Assembly (NCBI GenBank): GCA_031270785.1
Contig: JAISWM010000046.1
Span: 1-19,702 of the forward strand
Length of the DNA: 19,702 nt
Direction of reading: 5' to 3'
From: Oscillospiraceae bacterium
GTDB taxonomy: Bacteria > Bacillota > Clostridia > Oscillospirales > Acutalibacteraceae
Part shown: in pieces, positions 1 through 6,895 of the stretch
Layout of the letters: every line of letters starts with the position of its first letter
How positions within the stretch are numbered: the first letter of the stretch is position 1
Translations under genes and position numbers: made by a program
The notes under the pieces: generated by a model
Told to the model about the DNA's origin: nothing
Seen by the model: only the letters and a program-made list of their open reading frames with translations
The model's database searches: none

Positions 1-56
1 CCCCCCGCCATAGGCGGGGGTGAAAGAATGAATTTCAACTATTTTATGGCGCGACC
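1..56 (-). repeat. Family A hairpin repeat (A1), partial
   Basis: It consists of a GC hairpin (CCCCCGCC-ATA-GGCGGGGG) followed by the arm ending GGCGCGACC, the reverse complement of the A left end. The other arm lies outside the window. It interrupts the transposase reading frame. Confidence 0.75.
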
Positions 57-333
57 TATTTTCGACCCAAACTATCACATCGTGAACGGTTGCTTCGCCA
101 ACTTCAAATTCATAAGCCAGTTCTTTTTGTGTGACATATTGGCGCAAATATTTTAGCGTTAGAACAAGCTGTTCCTCAACAGTTAATTTAGGATTTCTTC
201 CGCCATTTTTATGCTTTTTCAAATATTGTTCATACAAAACTTCAATCATTTCCGCAAAAGTTTCTCGTTTGACACCGATTATTTGTTTGAAATTCTCACT
301 GCTGAGTTTATTTGTTTTTTCAAAATGGTTCAT
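57..333 (-). pseudogene. IS5-like transposase, N-terminal part, interrupted by a family A repeat
   Basis: Read on the minus strand from the ATG at 333 the frame begins MNHFEKTNKLSSENFKQIIG and runs about 92 codons through a helix-turn-helix region (LTVEEQLVLTLKYLRQYVTQ, then ELAYEFEVGEATVHDVI). This resembles the HTH domain that precedes the DDE domain of IS5-type transposases. The ATG follows a GGAGG-type ribosome binding site. At about base 56 the sequence switches into a family A repeat (its GGTCGCGCC end), so the catalytic domain is not contiguous here. The frame stays open through the repeat to the window edge, so an in-frame insertion cannot be excluded. The same N-terminus starts at 19618. 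Family assignment rests on the N-terminal domain only. Confidence 0.7.
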
Positions 334-382
334 TTTTTGGCCCTCCGTTCTGTTATTGTATCATAAGTTTCCGAGGAGATCT
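57..382 (-). mobile_element. Insertion sequence copy, left-end fragment
   Basis: The IS end is defined by comparison with the second copy at 19558: both start AGATCTCCTCGGAAACTTAT on their coding strand and continue into the transposase ATG. This copy lacks an 11-base stretch present between that end and the ATG in the other copy. It lies inside a family A repeat (383-442 is the other side), and its own gene is broken by another A copy at 1-56. Its far end is outside the window or lost. Confidence 0.65.
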
Positions 383-442
383 AATGTCTCCCCCCTGTCA
401 TGGGCGGTGGAAAGATATTATCAACCAATTTGGACCACAGCC
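383..442 (+). repeat. Family A repeat (A2), half element cut by the IS
   Basis: The hairpin half and right arm (GATATTATCAACCAATTTGG, then ACCACAGCC) are present. The left arm is replaced by the IS end at 382, so the IS appears to have inserted into this copy. Confidence 0.65.
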
Positions 443-526
443 TAAATTTCAGCGGCCATCGCCCCATCGGCAGGCAAGGGAGAGACCATGCGAACAAATT
501 TACTTTTTTCAAATGCAGCAGCTATA
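443..526. repeat. Family B repeat, rearranged partial copy
   Basis: It ends in the B2 arm TTCAAATGCAGCAGCTATA, as at 4893 and 12894. Its other side begins CCTAAATTTCAG, which is the inverse of the same type of arm seen at 6105-6119. Two similar arms are therefore joined through the GC hairpin instead of the normal left and right pair. Confidence 0.55.
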
Positions 527-529
527 GGG

Positions 530-605
530 TATAGTGACATTTTTGTTTTCCCCCGCATTCGGCAGGGAAAAAACGTAAATAATGCCACATTTCTAAAATT
601 TTATA
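530..605. repeat. Family C repeat, partial
   Basis: It begins TATAGTGACATTTTTG, has a GC hairpin core (CCCCCGCATTCGGCAGGG), and ends with AACGTAAATAATGCCAC and TTTTATA. Related arms occur at 3271-3360, 12895-12927, 14490-14565 and 18743-18840. Confidence 0.5.
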
Positions 606-634
606 TTGATAAAACATTTTAAAAGTTTTATAAT
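606..634 (+). promoter_or_regulatory. Sigma-70-type promoter for yajC
   Basis: TTGATA (606-611), a 17-base spacer and TATAAT (629-634). It is the only strong candidate upstream of yajC. Two family A copies, one inside the other, lie between it and the gene. Confidence 0.65.
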
Positions 635-655
635 ACGCTTCAGTATTGATTTTTA

Positions 656-838
656 GGTCGTGGTTCAAATTAGTTAATAATATCTTTTTTCCCCGCTGAC
701 TCGGTTATGCCTTAAAATGGTTGAAATTCCTTCTTTCCCCCCCATGGCGGGGTGGAAGATATTATCAACTAATTTTGGCCACAAACCGCTAATTCTCAGG
801 GAAAAAAGAAAAAGTTTCAACTATTTTGAGACGTGACC
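656..838 (-). repeat. Family A repeat (A3, outer), split by a nested A copy
   Basis: The left part is 656-702 (GGTCGTGGTTCAAATTAG start) and the right part is 788-838 (TTTCAACTATTTTGAGACGTG, then ACC). The interruption at 703-787 is another complete A element. The outer element ends 7 bases before the ribosome binding site of yajC. Confidence 0.7.
703..787 (+). repeat. Family A repeat (A4), nested inside A3
   Basis: A complete 85-bp copy from GGTTATGCC to GGCCACAAACC. It is flanked by GCTGACTC (695-702) and GCTAATTC (788-795), a candidate 8-bp target duplication differing by two transitions. Confidence 0.7.
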
Positions 839-858
839 AATTTTTGGAGGTTTTTATT

Positions 859-1179
859 ATGTTGGAGTTTTTGCAAAACTTGGGTCCGTCAGGGCAAATG
901 CTTATTACCGTTTTAATTTATGCAATAATAATTGGTGGAATGTACTTAGTTTTATTGCGCCCGCAACAAAAAAAGAAAAAACAAGAAGAGGAAATGAGAA
1001 AAAGCATAGGAATAGGTGATGAAGTAATTACTATAGGAGGGATTATCGGAAAAATTATAAGTGTAAAAGACGATAATGACTCGATTGTAGTGGAAAGCGG
1101 AAATAATAAAATAAGGTTTAAACGCTGGGCCATATCGGGCCTTGTTTCTGAGGCAAAATTTAATCTCACGCAAAAATAA
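859..1179 (+). CDS. yajC: Preprotein translocase accessory subunit YajC
   Basis: YajC is a small single-pass membrane protein that associates with SecDF and the SecYEG translocon. The 106-residue product has an N-terminal membrane segment (about residues 14-36, LITVLIYAIIIGGMYLVLL) followed directly by the family hallmark RPQQKKKKQEEE and a cytoplasmic domain with GDEVITIGGIIGKI. Length is normal. The ATG at 859 is preferred to an in-frame TTG at 826 because TGGAGG (845-850) sits 8 bases upstream of 859; the TTG lies inside a family A repeat. Neither secDF nor tgt is adjacent: the gene stands alone between repeat clusters, convergent with gltX. Confidence 0.93.
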   Translation: MLEFLQNLGPSGQMLITVLIYAIIIGGMYLVLLRPQQKKKKQEEEMRKSIGIGDEVITIGGIIGKIISVKDDNDSIVVESGNNKIRFKRWAISGLVSEAKFNLTQK

Positions 1180-1208
1180 GAGCCAATTTCAAATAATGTG
1201 TAAACGGT

Positions 1209-1434
1209 GATAGTCCAAATTAGTCGGTAATATCTTTTCCCCCGACCATGGCGGGGGGGAGAAAAATGTTACTGTTTTAAAAAGCTTTTACTATTAAAGG
1301 TACTTTTAGAAAATTTTAGATTGTGAGTCAAATTAATTGATAATATCTTCCCCCCGCCATGGGCGGGGGGAACAAAAACATCGCTGTTTTAAAAAGGCTT
1401 TTTACTATTAAAGGTACTTTTAGAAAATTTTAGA
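1209..1434. repeat. Two tandem hybrid A/C hairpin repeats, period 114 bp
   Basis: Each unit joins a family A arm (CAAATTAATTGATAATATCT, then a GC hairpin) to a family C arm (CATCGCTGTTTTAAAAAGGC, then TTTTTACTATTA), followed by a shared linker AAGGTACTTTTAGAAAATTT. The second unit starts at 1321 and the next A copy at 1435, giving an exact 114-base period. This shows hybridisation at the hairpin and then tandem amplification. Confidence 0.7.
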
Positions 1435-1520
1435 TTGTGAGTCAAATTAATTGATAATATCTTCCCCCCGACCATGGCGGGGGGGAAGAAAAGAAATTTC
1501 AATTATTTTGAGACACGACC
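1435..1520 (-). repeat. Family A repeat (A5)
   Basis: A complete copy following the two hybrid units. It has a CCCCCCGACCATGGCGGGGG hairpin and an arm ending GAGACACGACC. It lies just downstream of the gltX stop codon, between convergent genes. Confidence 0.75.
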
Positions 1521-1531
1521 TAAATTTAAGT

Positions 1532-3013
1532 CTATAAATTTTTCTCCTCAAATTTAGTTAAAATTTCAATAGCCAAATTAATCCTATTTATTGACTCGTC
1601 TTTTCCGAGTATATCCAGTATCTCCACAGCTCCTCCCGGAGTTACTAACTTGCCTGATACAGCTACTCTTATCGGCCACATTAAAGTGCCGTTTTTTATC
1701 TGCATTTCCTTAGCCATATCTATTAAAAGATCATATATGGATTCATGGCACCAAGTATTAAGACTTAAAAGCCTTTCTTTGGCTTTTTTAAGAACCAAAA
1801 GGGAATTTTCTAAATTAGTTTTACTTTTTTTATTTACGAATAAATTTATATCGTATTTTGGCAGTGTTTCAATAAAATCAATCATATCCGGTATTTGAGT
1901 AAGTTTAGTAACTCTGTTTTTGATAGTTTGAACAATTTTTAAATAGTCTATATTGCTTCTAGAAACAGCTTTTTTTATGTAAGGAGTAAAAAGACACAGC
2001 AGGTGGTCATCTTCTTTTGACCTTATATATTCTCCGTTAAACCAATTTAATTTGTCATAATCAAATGTGGAAGGAGATTTACTTATTCTGTCAATAGAAA
2101 ATTTTTTCACTAAATCACTAAGAGAGAATATTTCCCTATTATCGCTTGGGCACCACCCAAGCAATGCTATACAATTTACGATGGCCTCGGGTAAGTACCC
2201 TTCTCTTACTAAATCTTCAAAACTTACGCTGCCATGCCTTTTGGAAAGCTTTGATAAACTACCGTCCTCGTTTTTCCCCATTATTAAAGGTAGGTGTATA
2301 TATTTAGGTATTTCCCATCCAAACGCCTCATATAAAAGATTATATTTTGGTGCTGAAGACAAATACTCACACCCTCTGACAATATGCGTTATCCCCATTA
2401 AATGATCATCTATAACATTTGCAAAATTATATGTAGGAAGCCCGTCGGCTTTTATAAGAATTTGGTCTTGAAGCTCTTTATTTTCAACTATTATTTCGCC
2501 ATAAACTTCATCTGTAAATTCAGTACTTCCATCAAGCGGCATTTTTTGCCTGATAACGTAAGGTTTACCTGACTTCAGCATGCTATCCATCAAACTATTA
2601 TCGCAGTATCTGCAGTGCCTGTCATATCCGCCATATCCCAAGCAATTTTCAGAACTTTTTAAGCTTTCAAGTCTTTCTTTATCACAAAAACAATGGTATG
2701 CTTTTTTTTCCTCTATGAGCCTTTGGGCATATTTTAAATAAATATCTTTTCTCTGACTTTGAACATACGGGCCAAAATTGCCGCCTATGTCCGGACCCTC
2801 GTCATAAGTAAGCCCTACTTGCTTCAAAGTACTGTATATTACCTCTTGGGCACCTTCTATATGCCTGCACTGATCCGTGTCTTCTATACGAAGTATAAAT
2901 TTTCCGCCCAATGATTTAGATATTAAATACTCATACAGCGCCGTGCGTAAATTGCCTATATGCATAAAGCCTGTGGGGCTTGGAGCATATCTTGTTCTAA
3001 CCTTATTCTCCAT
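1532..3013 (-). CDS. gltX: Glutamyl-tRNA synthetase
   Basis: This class I aminoacyl-tRNA synthetase charges tRNA-Glu (in many Firmicutes also tRNA-Gln; specificity cannot be read here). The N-terminus RTRYAPSPTGFMHIGNLRTA contains the HIGH-type signature, and KLSKRHG is the KMSKS-type loop. The CP1 region has a Cys-rich zinc-binding-like segment (CFC, then CRYC). Length is 493 residues, normal for the family. The ATG at 3013 is chosen over a GTG at 3025: the ribosome binding site GAGGT (3030-3026) abuts the GTG but sits 12 bases before the ATG. Coordinates end at the stop codon at 1532. The upstream region is repeat-filled and no strong promoter was recognised. Confidence 0.95.
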   Translation of the reverse strand: MENKVRTRYAPSPTGFMHIGNLRTALYEYLISKSLGGKFILRIEDTDQCRHIEGAQEVIYSTLKQVGLTYDEGPDIGGNFGPYVQSQRKDIYLKYAQRLIEEKKAYHCFCDKERLESLKSSENCLGYGGYDRHCRYCDNSLMDSMLKSGKPYVIRQKMPLDGSTEFTDEVYGEIIVENKELQDQILIKADGLPTYNFANVIDDHLMGITHIVRGCEYLSSAPKYNLLYEAFGWEIPKYIHLPLIMGKNEDGSLSKLSKRHGSVSFEDLVREGYLPEAIVNCIALLGWCPSDNREIFSLSDLVKKFSIDRISKSPSTFDYDKLNWFNGEYIRSKEDDHLLCLFTPYIKKAVSRSNIDYLKIVQTIKNRVTKLTQIPDMIDFIETLPKYDINLFVNKKSKTNLENSLLVLKKAKERLLSLNTWCHESIYDLLIDMAKEMQIKNGTLMWPIRVAVSGKLVTPGGAVEILDILGKDESINRINLAIEILTKFEEKNL

Positions 3014-3270
3014 AACTGAATTCACACCTCAAATACTATATAGTTATTTAACTTAAAAAGTATAAACTCTTGTAACTCTTTCCCACCACGAGCCCACGGG
3101 GGAAACGCAACAACTTATAGCCGTTACTCTCGCAAATAACCATATGAGCTAGCCGCTAAAAATAAAATATATTTTTATTATTTAATTATAAAACAATTTT
3201 GACTGTAATTCCATACTTCTATCCTTCAAAAATATACAGCTAACACTCTTGAAAAATGTCTATTTTTTAC
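3014..3270. other. Intergenic stretch with a degenerate repeat
   Basis: No gene is seen. Bases 3055-3076 are the exact reverse complement of 19509-19530, and the similarity extends into a hairpin on the far side, so a decayed element of the type at 19441-19530 lies directly upstream of gltX. The rest is AT-rich and unassigned. Confidence 0.45.
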
Positions 3271-3360
3271 TATAGTAAAAACCTTTTCAAACAGTGGCAT
3301 TTTTGTTTTTTCATCCGCATTCGGCGGGAAGAAAAGAAACATAAATAACACCACTTTATA
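3271..3360. repeat. Family C repeat
   Basis: It starts TATAGTAAAAACCTTTTCAA, has a hairpin core with CATCCGCATTCGGCGGG, then the arm AAACATAAATAACACCAC. It is followed at 3368-3385 by a motif found inverted at 14050-14067 (17 of 18 bases). Confidence 0.55.
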
Positions 3361-3514
3361 TTTTAGGTCTTTGAATACAAGTTCTAAAAAAATTATCAAT
3401 TTACAGCGGCTTGCTTGCTCAGAGATATAAATTTCATTTTGTTGATTTTTGTAGTTATTTGTCTTATAATGTGGAATGTTTTATATAGATAATACCTTTG
3501 AATATCTAATTTTC

Positions 3515-3602
3515 GGTTATAGCACAAATTAATTAATAATACCTTTCCCCCCTGCCGATGGAGTGGGAGAAGAAAGAATTTCAACTGTTTTGACCCACAA
3601 CC
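3515..3602 (-). repeat. Family A repeat (A6)
   Basis: Runs from GGTTATAGCACAAATTAATT to TTTTGACCCACAACC. Its hairpin sequence (CCCCCCTGCCGATGGAGTGG) is the same as that of the next copy, so A6 and A7 look like a local duplication about 97 bp apart. Confidence 0.75.
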
Positions 3603-3610
3603 GAAAAATG

Positions 3611-3700
3611 GGTAGTGACCCAAATTAATTGATAATATCTTTTCCCCCCTGCCGATGGAGTGGGAGAAAAAAGAAGTTTCAACTATTTAAAACATGACTC
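3611..3700 (-). repeat. Family A repeat (A7)
   Basis: Starts GGTAGTGACCCAAATTAATT, with the same hairpin tip as A6, and ends TTAAAACATGACTC. A family B end remnant (GCAGCAGCTATA) follows at about 3705-3716. Confidence 0.75.
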
Positions 3701-3746
3701 AAGAGCAGCAGCTATAGTTCATTAAAATATTGAGGTGTGAATTATT

Positions 3747-4761
3747 GTGAAGACTAATCCAAAAAACTCAAATAAAGGGGGAAAAAATTATGTAGATGTT
3801 TATTCTATTGAAAAAAAGAACCGCAAAAAAAAATATATCGGAAAAATATTTTATTCTTTTTTTTGCCGTAATAGGAGCAATAGGTTGTGGAATGATTTAT
3901 ATATATAATGTGATTAATTCATTTAACTATGACGACTTATCGAGTGATAGTGATAATGACACCACGGAAATTTCAGATAATCAAAGCGATGCAGATAATA
4001 TGGTTTTAAACGTACTGCTTTTGGGTATAGATGGAGTGTCAAAAGGTGACAAAGGCAGAAGCGACAGCATATTAATCGTTTCTTTAAACCGTAGACACAA
4101 AAAAATTAAAATAGCCTCAATTATGAGGGACACTTGGGTAAAAATACCTGGATACAGTAATGACAGAATAAATTCAGCTTATTCTTTAGGGGGGCCAAAA
4201 CTCACCATAGACACCGTGGAACGTAATTTTGGAATAGGGATAGACAGATATGTTTCGGTCAATTTTGATGAATTTTCAAAGGTAGTTGATAATTTAGGGG
4301 GGATTGACATAGAATTAACAGCGAGCGAAATAGCGTACATAAACGCACACGCCGCAGATAAGCAAAAATTAAAAGGTTCAGGTACACAGCACTTGAGCGG
4401 ATCGCAAACCCTCCAATACGCCAGGGATAGGGACAGTCCGGGGTCTGACTATGATAGAACCGAGCGTCAAAGAAATATTATTGTAGCGGGAATTAATAAG
4501 TTAAAACAAGCCAATTTACTCCAACTTACTAAAATCGTTTCCGATATAGCACCCATGGTAACTACGAATTTTAAAACATCAGAAATAACTCAATTATCCA
4601 GCAACGCTTTAACATATTTAGATTTTGAAACTGAACAATTCAGAATACCTTCAGACGATAATGTTGAAAGTAAAACTATAGACCAAAAAATGGTACTGGT
4701 CATAAAAGATTTAGGTAAGGCTAAAAAAGATTTACGTAAGTTTTTATGCATAAAAGAGTAA
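3747..4761 (+). CDS. LytR-CpsA-Psr family cell-wall ligase, apparent N-terminal frameshift
   Basis: LCP proteins transfer wall teichoic acids or other polymers from lipid carriers to peptidoglycan. They act outside the cell, anchored by an N-terminal helix. The LCP domain is complete: NVLLLGIDG, RSDSILIVSLN, MRDTWVKIPG, INSAYSLGGP, NFGIGIDRYVSVNF, VDNLGGIDIEL, LSGSQTLQYARDR, SDYDRTERQRN. The intact frame can start at the ATG at 3796, but a TAG precedes it and no well-spaced ribosome binding site is present. The GTG at 3747 has GAGGTG at 3732-3737 and encodes a plausible basic N-terminus (VKTNPKNSNKGGKNYVDVYS), but lies in another frame. Removing one T from the T8 run at 3857-3864 joins the two into a basic tail plus membrane helix. 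The shift could instead be in the A9 run at 3825-3833. Domain identity is sure; the frameshift is likely. Confidence 0.88.
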
Positions 4762-4786
4762 AAATTAAGCAAAATATTGCGTTTTA

Positions 4787-4893
4787 TATAGCTGTTTCTT
4801 TTGAAAAAAGCTATATTAAGTAAGTCATCGCCCCGCCTGCCGGCAGGGCGATGATTTCTGAAATTTAGATTTTTTTCAAGTGCAGCAGCTATA
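4787..4893. repeat. Family B repeat, subtype B2
   Basis: 107 bp from TATAGCTGTTTCTTTTGAAA to GCAGCAGCTATA, with a stem CATCGCCC/GGGCGATG around an inner CCTGCCGGCAGG palindrome. It fills the gap between the convergent LCP gene and the gene ending at 4895. A diverged partner lies at 6036-6122. Confidence 0.75.
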
Positions 4894-4894
4894 T

Positions 4895-5794
4895 TCAGTT
4901 TGAAAGTTTTGAAATAGAAAGTATGGCCTCTTCATTTGCCCAGTCGCCTTTAAAACTAAAGAAATATCTAAGTGATTTACTAAAAATACTGCTATTGTTT
5001 TTTTCCTCTATAGCCACCGCAATAGGCATGGCAATCTTAGAAGCATTGTCTGCAAAATCTTTTATTGCCTCATTGGTAAGACTTATATTAAGATTTATTT
5101 CTTTTTTCATTGCACTGAAAAGTGTTCTTGCTTCAACACCCACGCCGTTTATTTGTTTTAAAGATTCAATTAAGTCATTATTGTTAACGACGGTAGTAGT
5201 TTGGGTATACCCGGCCTTCTTTATTTCCATATATCCTTTATCATATGAAATTTCCGGTGGAATTCTCTTAGACATTTTTGTTGTTGCAGTGTAATCTTTG
5301 ACTTGCAAATAGTGCATATAAGCCTTTGAGAAATCTTTAGTTAATTTATCTATTTTAGATTGTAATTTTTCTAATTTATCTATTTGGGATTGTAACTCTT
5401 CTAATTCATCGTCATCTGTTTTTAATTGTAACGTTTTTAATTGTAACTCTTCTAATTCATCCATCTGGGAGTGTAACTCTTTTGTTTTTGGCAAACCTTT
5501 GAAGGCACTCATAAATTTACTTTTAGCATATTGGCACAAAACCAAATAATAAACCGCTCTTTCACATGCTGATGGATGATTTAGCACGGATGCAAGCAGT
5601 GAAGGAATAACCCCGAAATCTTTGTTACATAAAACTTCCACTCTTCCCTTAGTAGCATAAATGTTTTCACCATCATCACTCATTAATCCGTTTTTCTGCA
5701 ATAAATTATAAGCATGCCTTGCATTAGTTATCGACTCATCCATAACAATAGTATTTGCACTTACTGCCGGCAAATTCTGGACGTCCATGTACAT
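4895..5794 (-). CDS. Unrecognised 299-residue protein with a central coiled coil
   Basis: I do not recognise this protein. It has no signal peptide or clear membrane segment. Residues of roughly 105-160 form a charged, heptad-like coiled coil made of near-repeats (MDELEELQLKT, DDELEELQSQIDKLEKLQSK, IDKL). The DNA there (about 5345-5470) consists of diverged tandem copies of a short unit. The C-terminal half (ESLKQINGVGVEARTLFSAM and NASKIAMPIAVAIEE) is helical in character. The ATG at 5794 has GAGGAG (5808-5803) 8 bases upstream; a second ATG is two codons further in. A consensus promoter lies just upstream, so it should be well expressed. The stop codon lies next to a family B repeat. It is probably a lineage-specific protein; function unknown. 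Confidence 0.75.
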   Translation of the reverse strand: MYMDVQNLPAVSANTIVMDESITNARHAYNLLQKNGLMSDDGENIYATKGRVEVLCNKDFGVIPSLLASVLNHPSACERAVYYLVLCQYAKSKFMSAFKGLPKTKELHSQMDELEELQLKTLQLKTDDDELEELQSQIDKLEKLQSKIDKLTKDFSKAYMHYLQVKDYTATTKMSKRIPPEISYDKGYMEIKKAGYTQTTTVVNNNDLIESLKQINGVGVEARTLFSAMKKEINLNISLTNEAIKDFADNASKIAMPIAVAIEEKNNSSIFSKSLRYFFSFKGDWANEEAILSISKLSN

Positions 5795-5830
5795 ATTAAT
5801 ATTCTCCTCAATTTATTTGTTTTCATAAAT

Positions 5831-5859
5831 ATTATAACAAATTTTTATAATCGTGTCAA
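5831..5859 (-). promoter_or_regulatory. Consensus sigma-70 promoter for the 299-residue gene
   Basis: On the minus strand: TTGACA (5859-5854), a 17-base spacer and TATAAT (5836-5831). Both boxes match consensus perfectly. The start codon lies about 30 bases beyond the expected transcription start. Confidence 0.85.
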
Positions 5860-5906
5860 CGCTTTTTTAATTTAAATTGGATTTAATTCCCCAACCTTAT
5901 ATGTCG

Positions 5907-5995
5907 GGCCATGTCTCAAAATAATTGAAATTCCTTCTTTCCCCCCCGCTGCGGGCGGGGGGAAAAGATATTATCAACTAATTTGATCCATCACC
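5907..5995 (+). repeat. Family A repeat (A8)
   Basis: Runs from GGCCATGTCTCAAAATAATT to GATCCATCACC, with hairpin CCCCCCGCTGCGGGCGGGGG. It is upstream of the promoter of the 299-residue gene. No convincing target duplication was seen. Confidence 0.75.
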
Positions 5996-6035
5996 ATAAT
6001 TTTTATAGTCTATTGTAAAACGGAACAGCTATATA

Positions 6036-6122
6036 TATAGCTGTTTCTTTTGAAAAAAGCTATACTAAGTAAGTCATCGCCCCGCCTTCAGGCGGGGCGA
6101 TGATTGCTGAAATTTAGGTTTT
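6036..6122. repeat. Family B repeat, subtype B2, truncated at its right end
   Basis: It starts TATAGCTGTTTCTTTTGAAA and contains a perfect 12-bp stem CATCGCCCCGCC / GGCGGGGCGATG with a 4-base loop. Its final AGCAGCTATA end is missing where the adjacent gene's stop codon begins. A leftover family B end (CGGAACAGCTATA) directly precedes it at about 6021-6033. Confidence 0.65.
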
Positions 6123-6809
6123 TTATGCTAAAGGTTCATAAAAACTATAATCTATCTCGTCACTTGATTCAATGTTGCTGTAAAGTTCTTCTACGTTATA
6201 CTTCGTCATTCGATTATGCTGTACAAACAACATGCCGTCCCCCTCACCACTTTGACCATTCTTAGCTATTTGATATACCTCAGTCTGATTGAAAATCGGC
6301 AGTTTGCAATTACCGGTGGATTTTATCTCATAAATATATATTCCCCTTTGTACTGTTTTGTTTCTGTCATAATAATCAATGAATTTAAATTTTTCATCAG
6401 AAAACAATATCTTAGCACCCGCGGGAACGTTTTCTCGCTTATAGCACGCTCTTATTTCAACATCGGTATCTACATGTCCGTCTGCATAAACCCGGAAAAA
6501 ACTTCTAAGGCCTCTTCCTGCATTGAGATTAATTCTTTCCCACATGCAATGAGCTGCAAGCGCTGCGTCGGCAATTTTAAGAGTAGGCGGAACTACAAAG
6601 AGACCATCATTAACTCGCGGATTTTCCCCAACTTCTATAACAGCAACCATACCCACTATATAATTTTTGCTAATGTAATTTTTGTTATTCAGAGTAAATG
6701 GAATTTTTACATGGCTGTTACTATAAACACATAACCCCGCTACCGTTGACATAATAATTGCTGCACATAAAATTAAATTTACTGAAACCGATTTAAAAAA
6801 ATCTTTCAC
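6123..6809 (-). CDS. Unrecognised membrane-anchored or secreted protein, 228 residues
   Basis: I do not recognise the family. The N-terminus (MKDFFKSVSVNLILCAAIIM, then STVAGLCVYSNS) is a positively charged stretch plus hydrophobic helix, so the protein is a secretion or single-pass anchor candidate; it is not a good lipobox. The rest is soluble and mixed, with YIVGMVAVIEVGENPR, NAGRGLRSFFRVYADGHVD and GEGDGMLFVQHN, and cysteines at scattered positions. It starts with GTG at 6809, preceded by AAGGAG with a 7-base gap. A perfect consensus promoter drives it. It lies downstream of recG on the same strand but has its own promoter. Function unknown; an exported host-association or envelope role would be speculation. 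Confidence 0.72.
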   Translation of the reverse strand: MKDFFKSVSVNLILCAAIIMSTVAGLCVYSNSHVKIPFTLNNKNYISKNYIVGMVAVIEVGENPRVNDGLFVVPPTLKIADAALAAHCMWERINLNAGRGLRSFFRVYADGHVDTDVEIRACYKRENVPAGAKILFSDEKFKFIDYYDRNKTVQRGIYIYEIKSTGNCKLPIFNQTEVYQIAKNGQSGEGDGMLFVQHNRMTKYNVEELYSNIESSDEIDYSFYEPLA

Positions 6810-6859
6810 TTTAAAACTCCTTTTAAAATAAATCGATATTATTTAATATCTTTAATTTT

Positions 6860-6888
6860 ATTATAATATAATTTCGGTTACATGTCAA
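6860..6888 (-). promoter_or_regulatory. Consensus sigma-70 promoter for the 228-residue gene
   Basis: On the minus strand: TTGACA (6888-6883), a 17-base spacer and TATAAT (6865-6860), both perfect. The -35 box lies only 8 bases beyond the recG stop codon. Confidence 0.85.
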
Positions 6889-6895
6889 TGTTTTT

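Noticed and set aside
131..527. Plus-strand frames of 104 and 71 codons
   Set aside because: They are shadows of the minus-strand transposase and of repeats, with low-complexity translations.
656..838. REP sequences of the RAYT type
   Set aside because: The elements are longer, have terminal inverted repeats and apparent target duplications, lack a GTAG-type foot, and no Y1 transposase is present.
1209..1520. CRISPR array
   Set aside because: Regular spacing of 114 bp is due to tandem duplication: the sequence between the hairpins is also repeated, so there are no unique spacers, and there are no cas genes.
4769..4786. Terminator after the LCP gene (GCAAAATATTGCGTTTT)
   Set aside because: The stem has only 4 pairs (GCAA/TTGC); too weak to assert.
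5907..5995. Family A hairpins as intrinsic terminators
   Set aside because: Stems read TTTTCCCC...GGGGAAAA, so the A run, not a T run, follows the GC stem in both directions. They also occur upstream of genes, between promoter and start codon.
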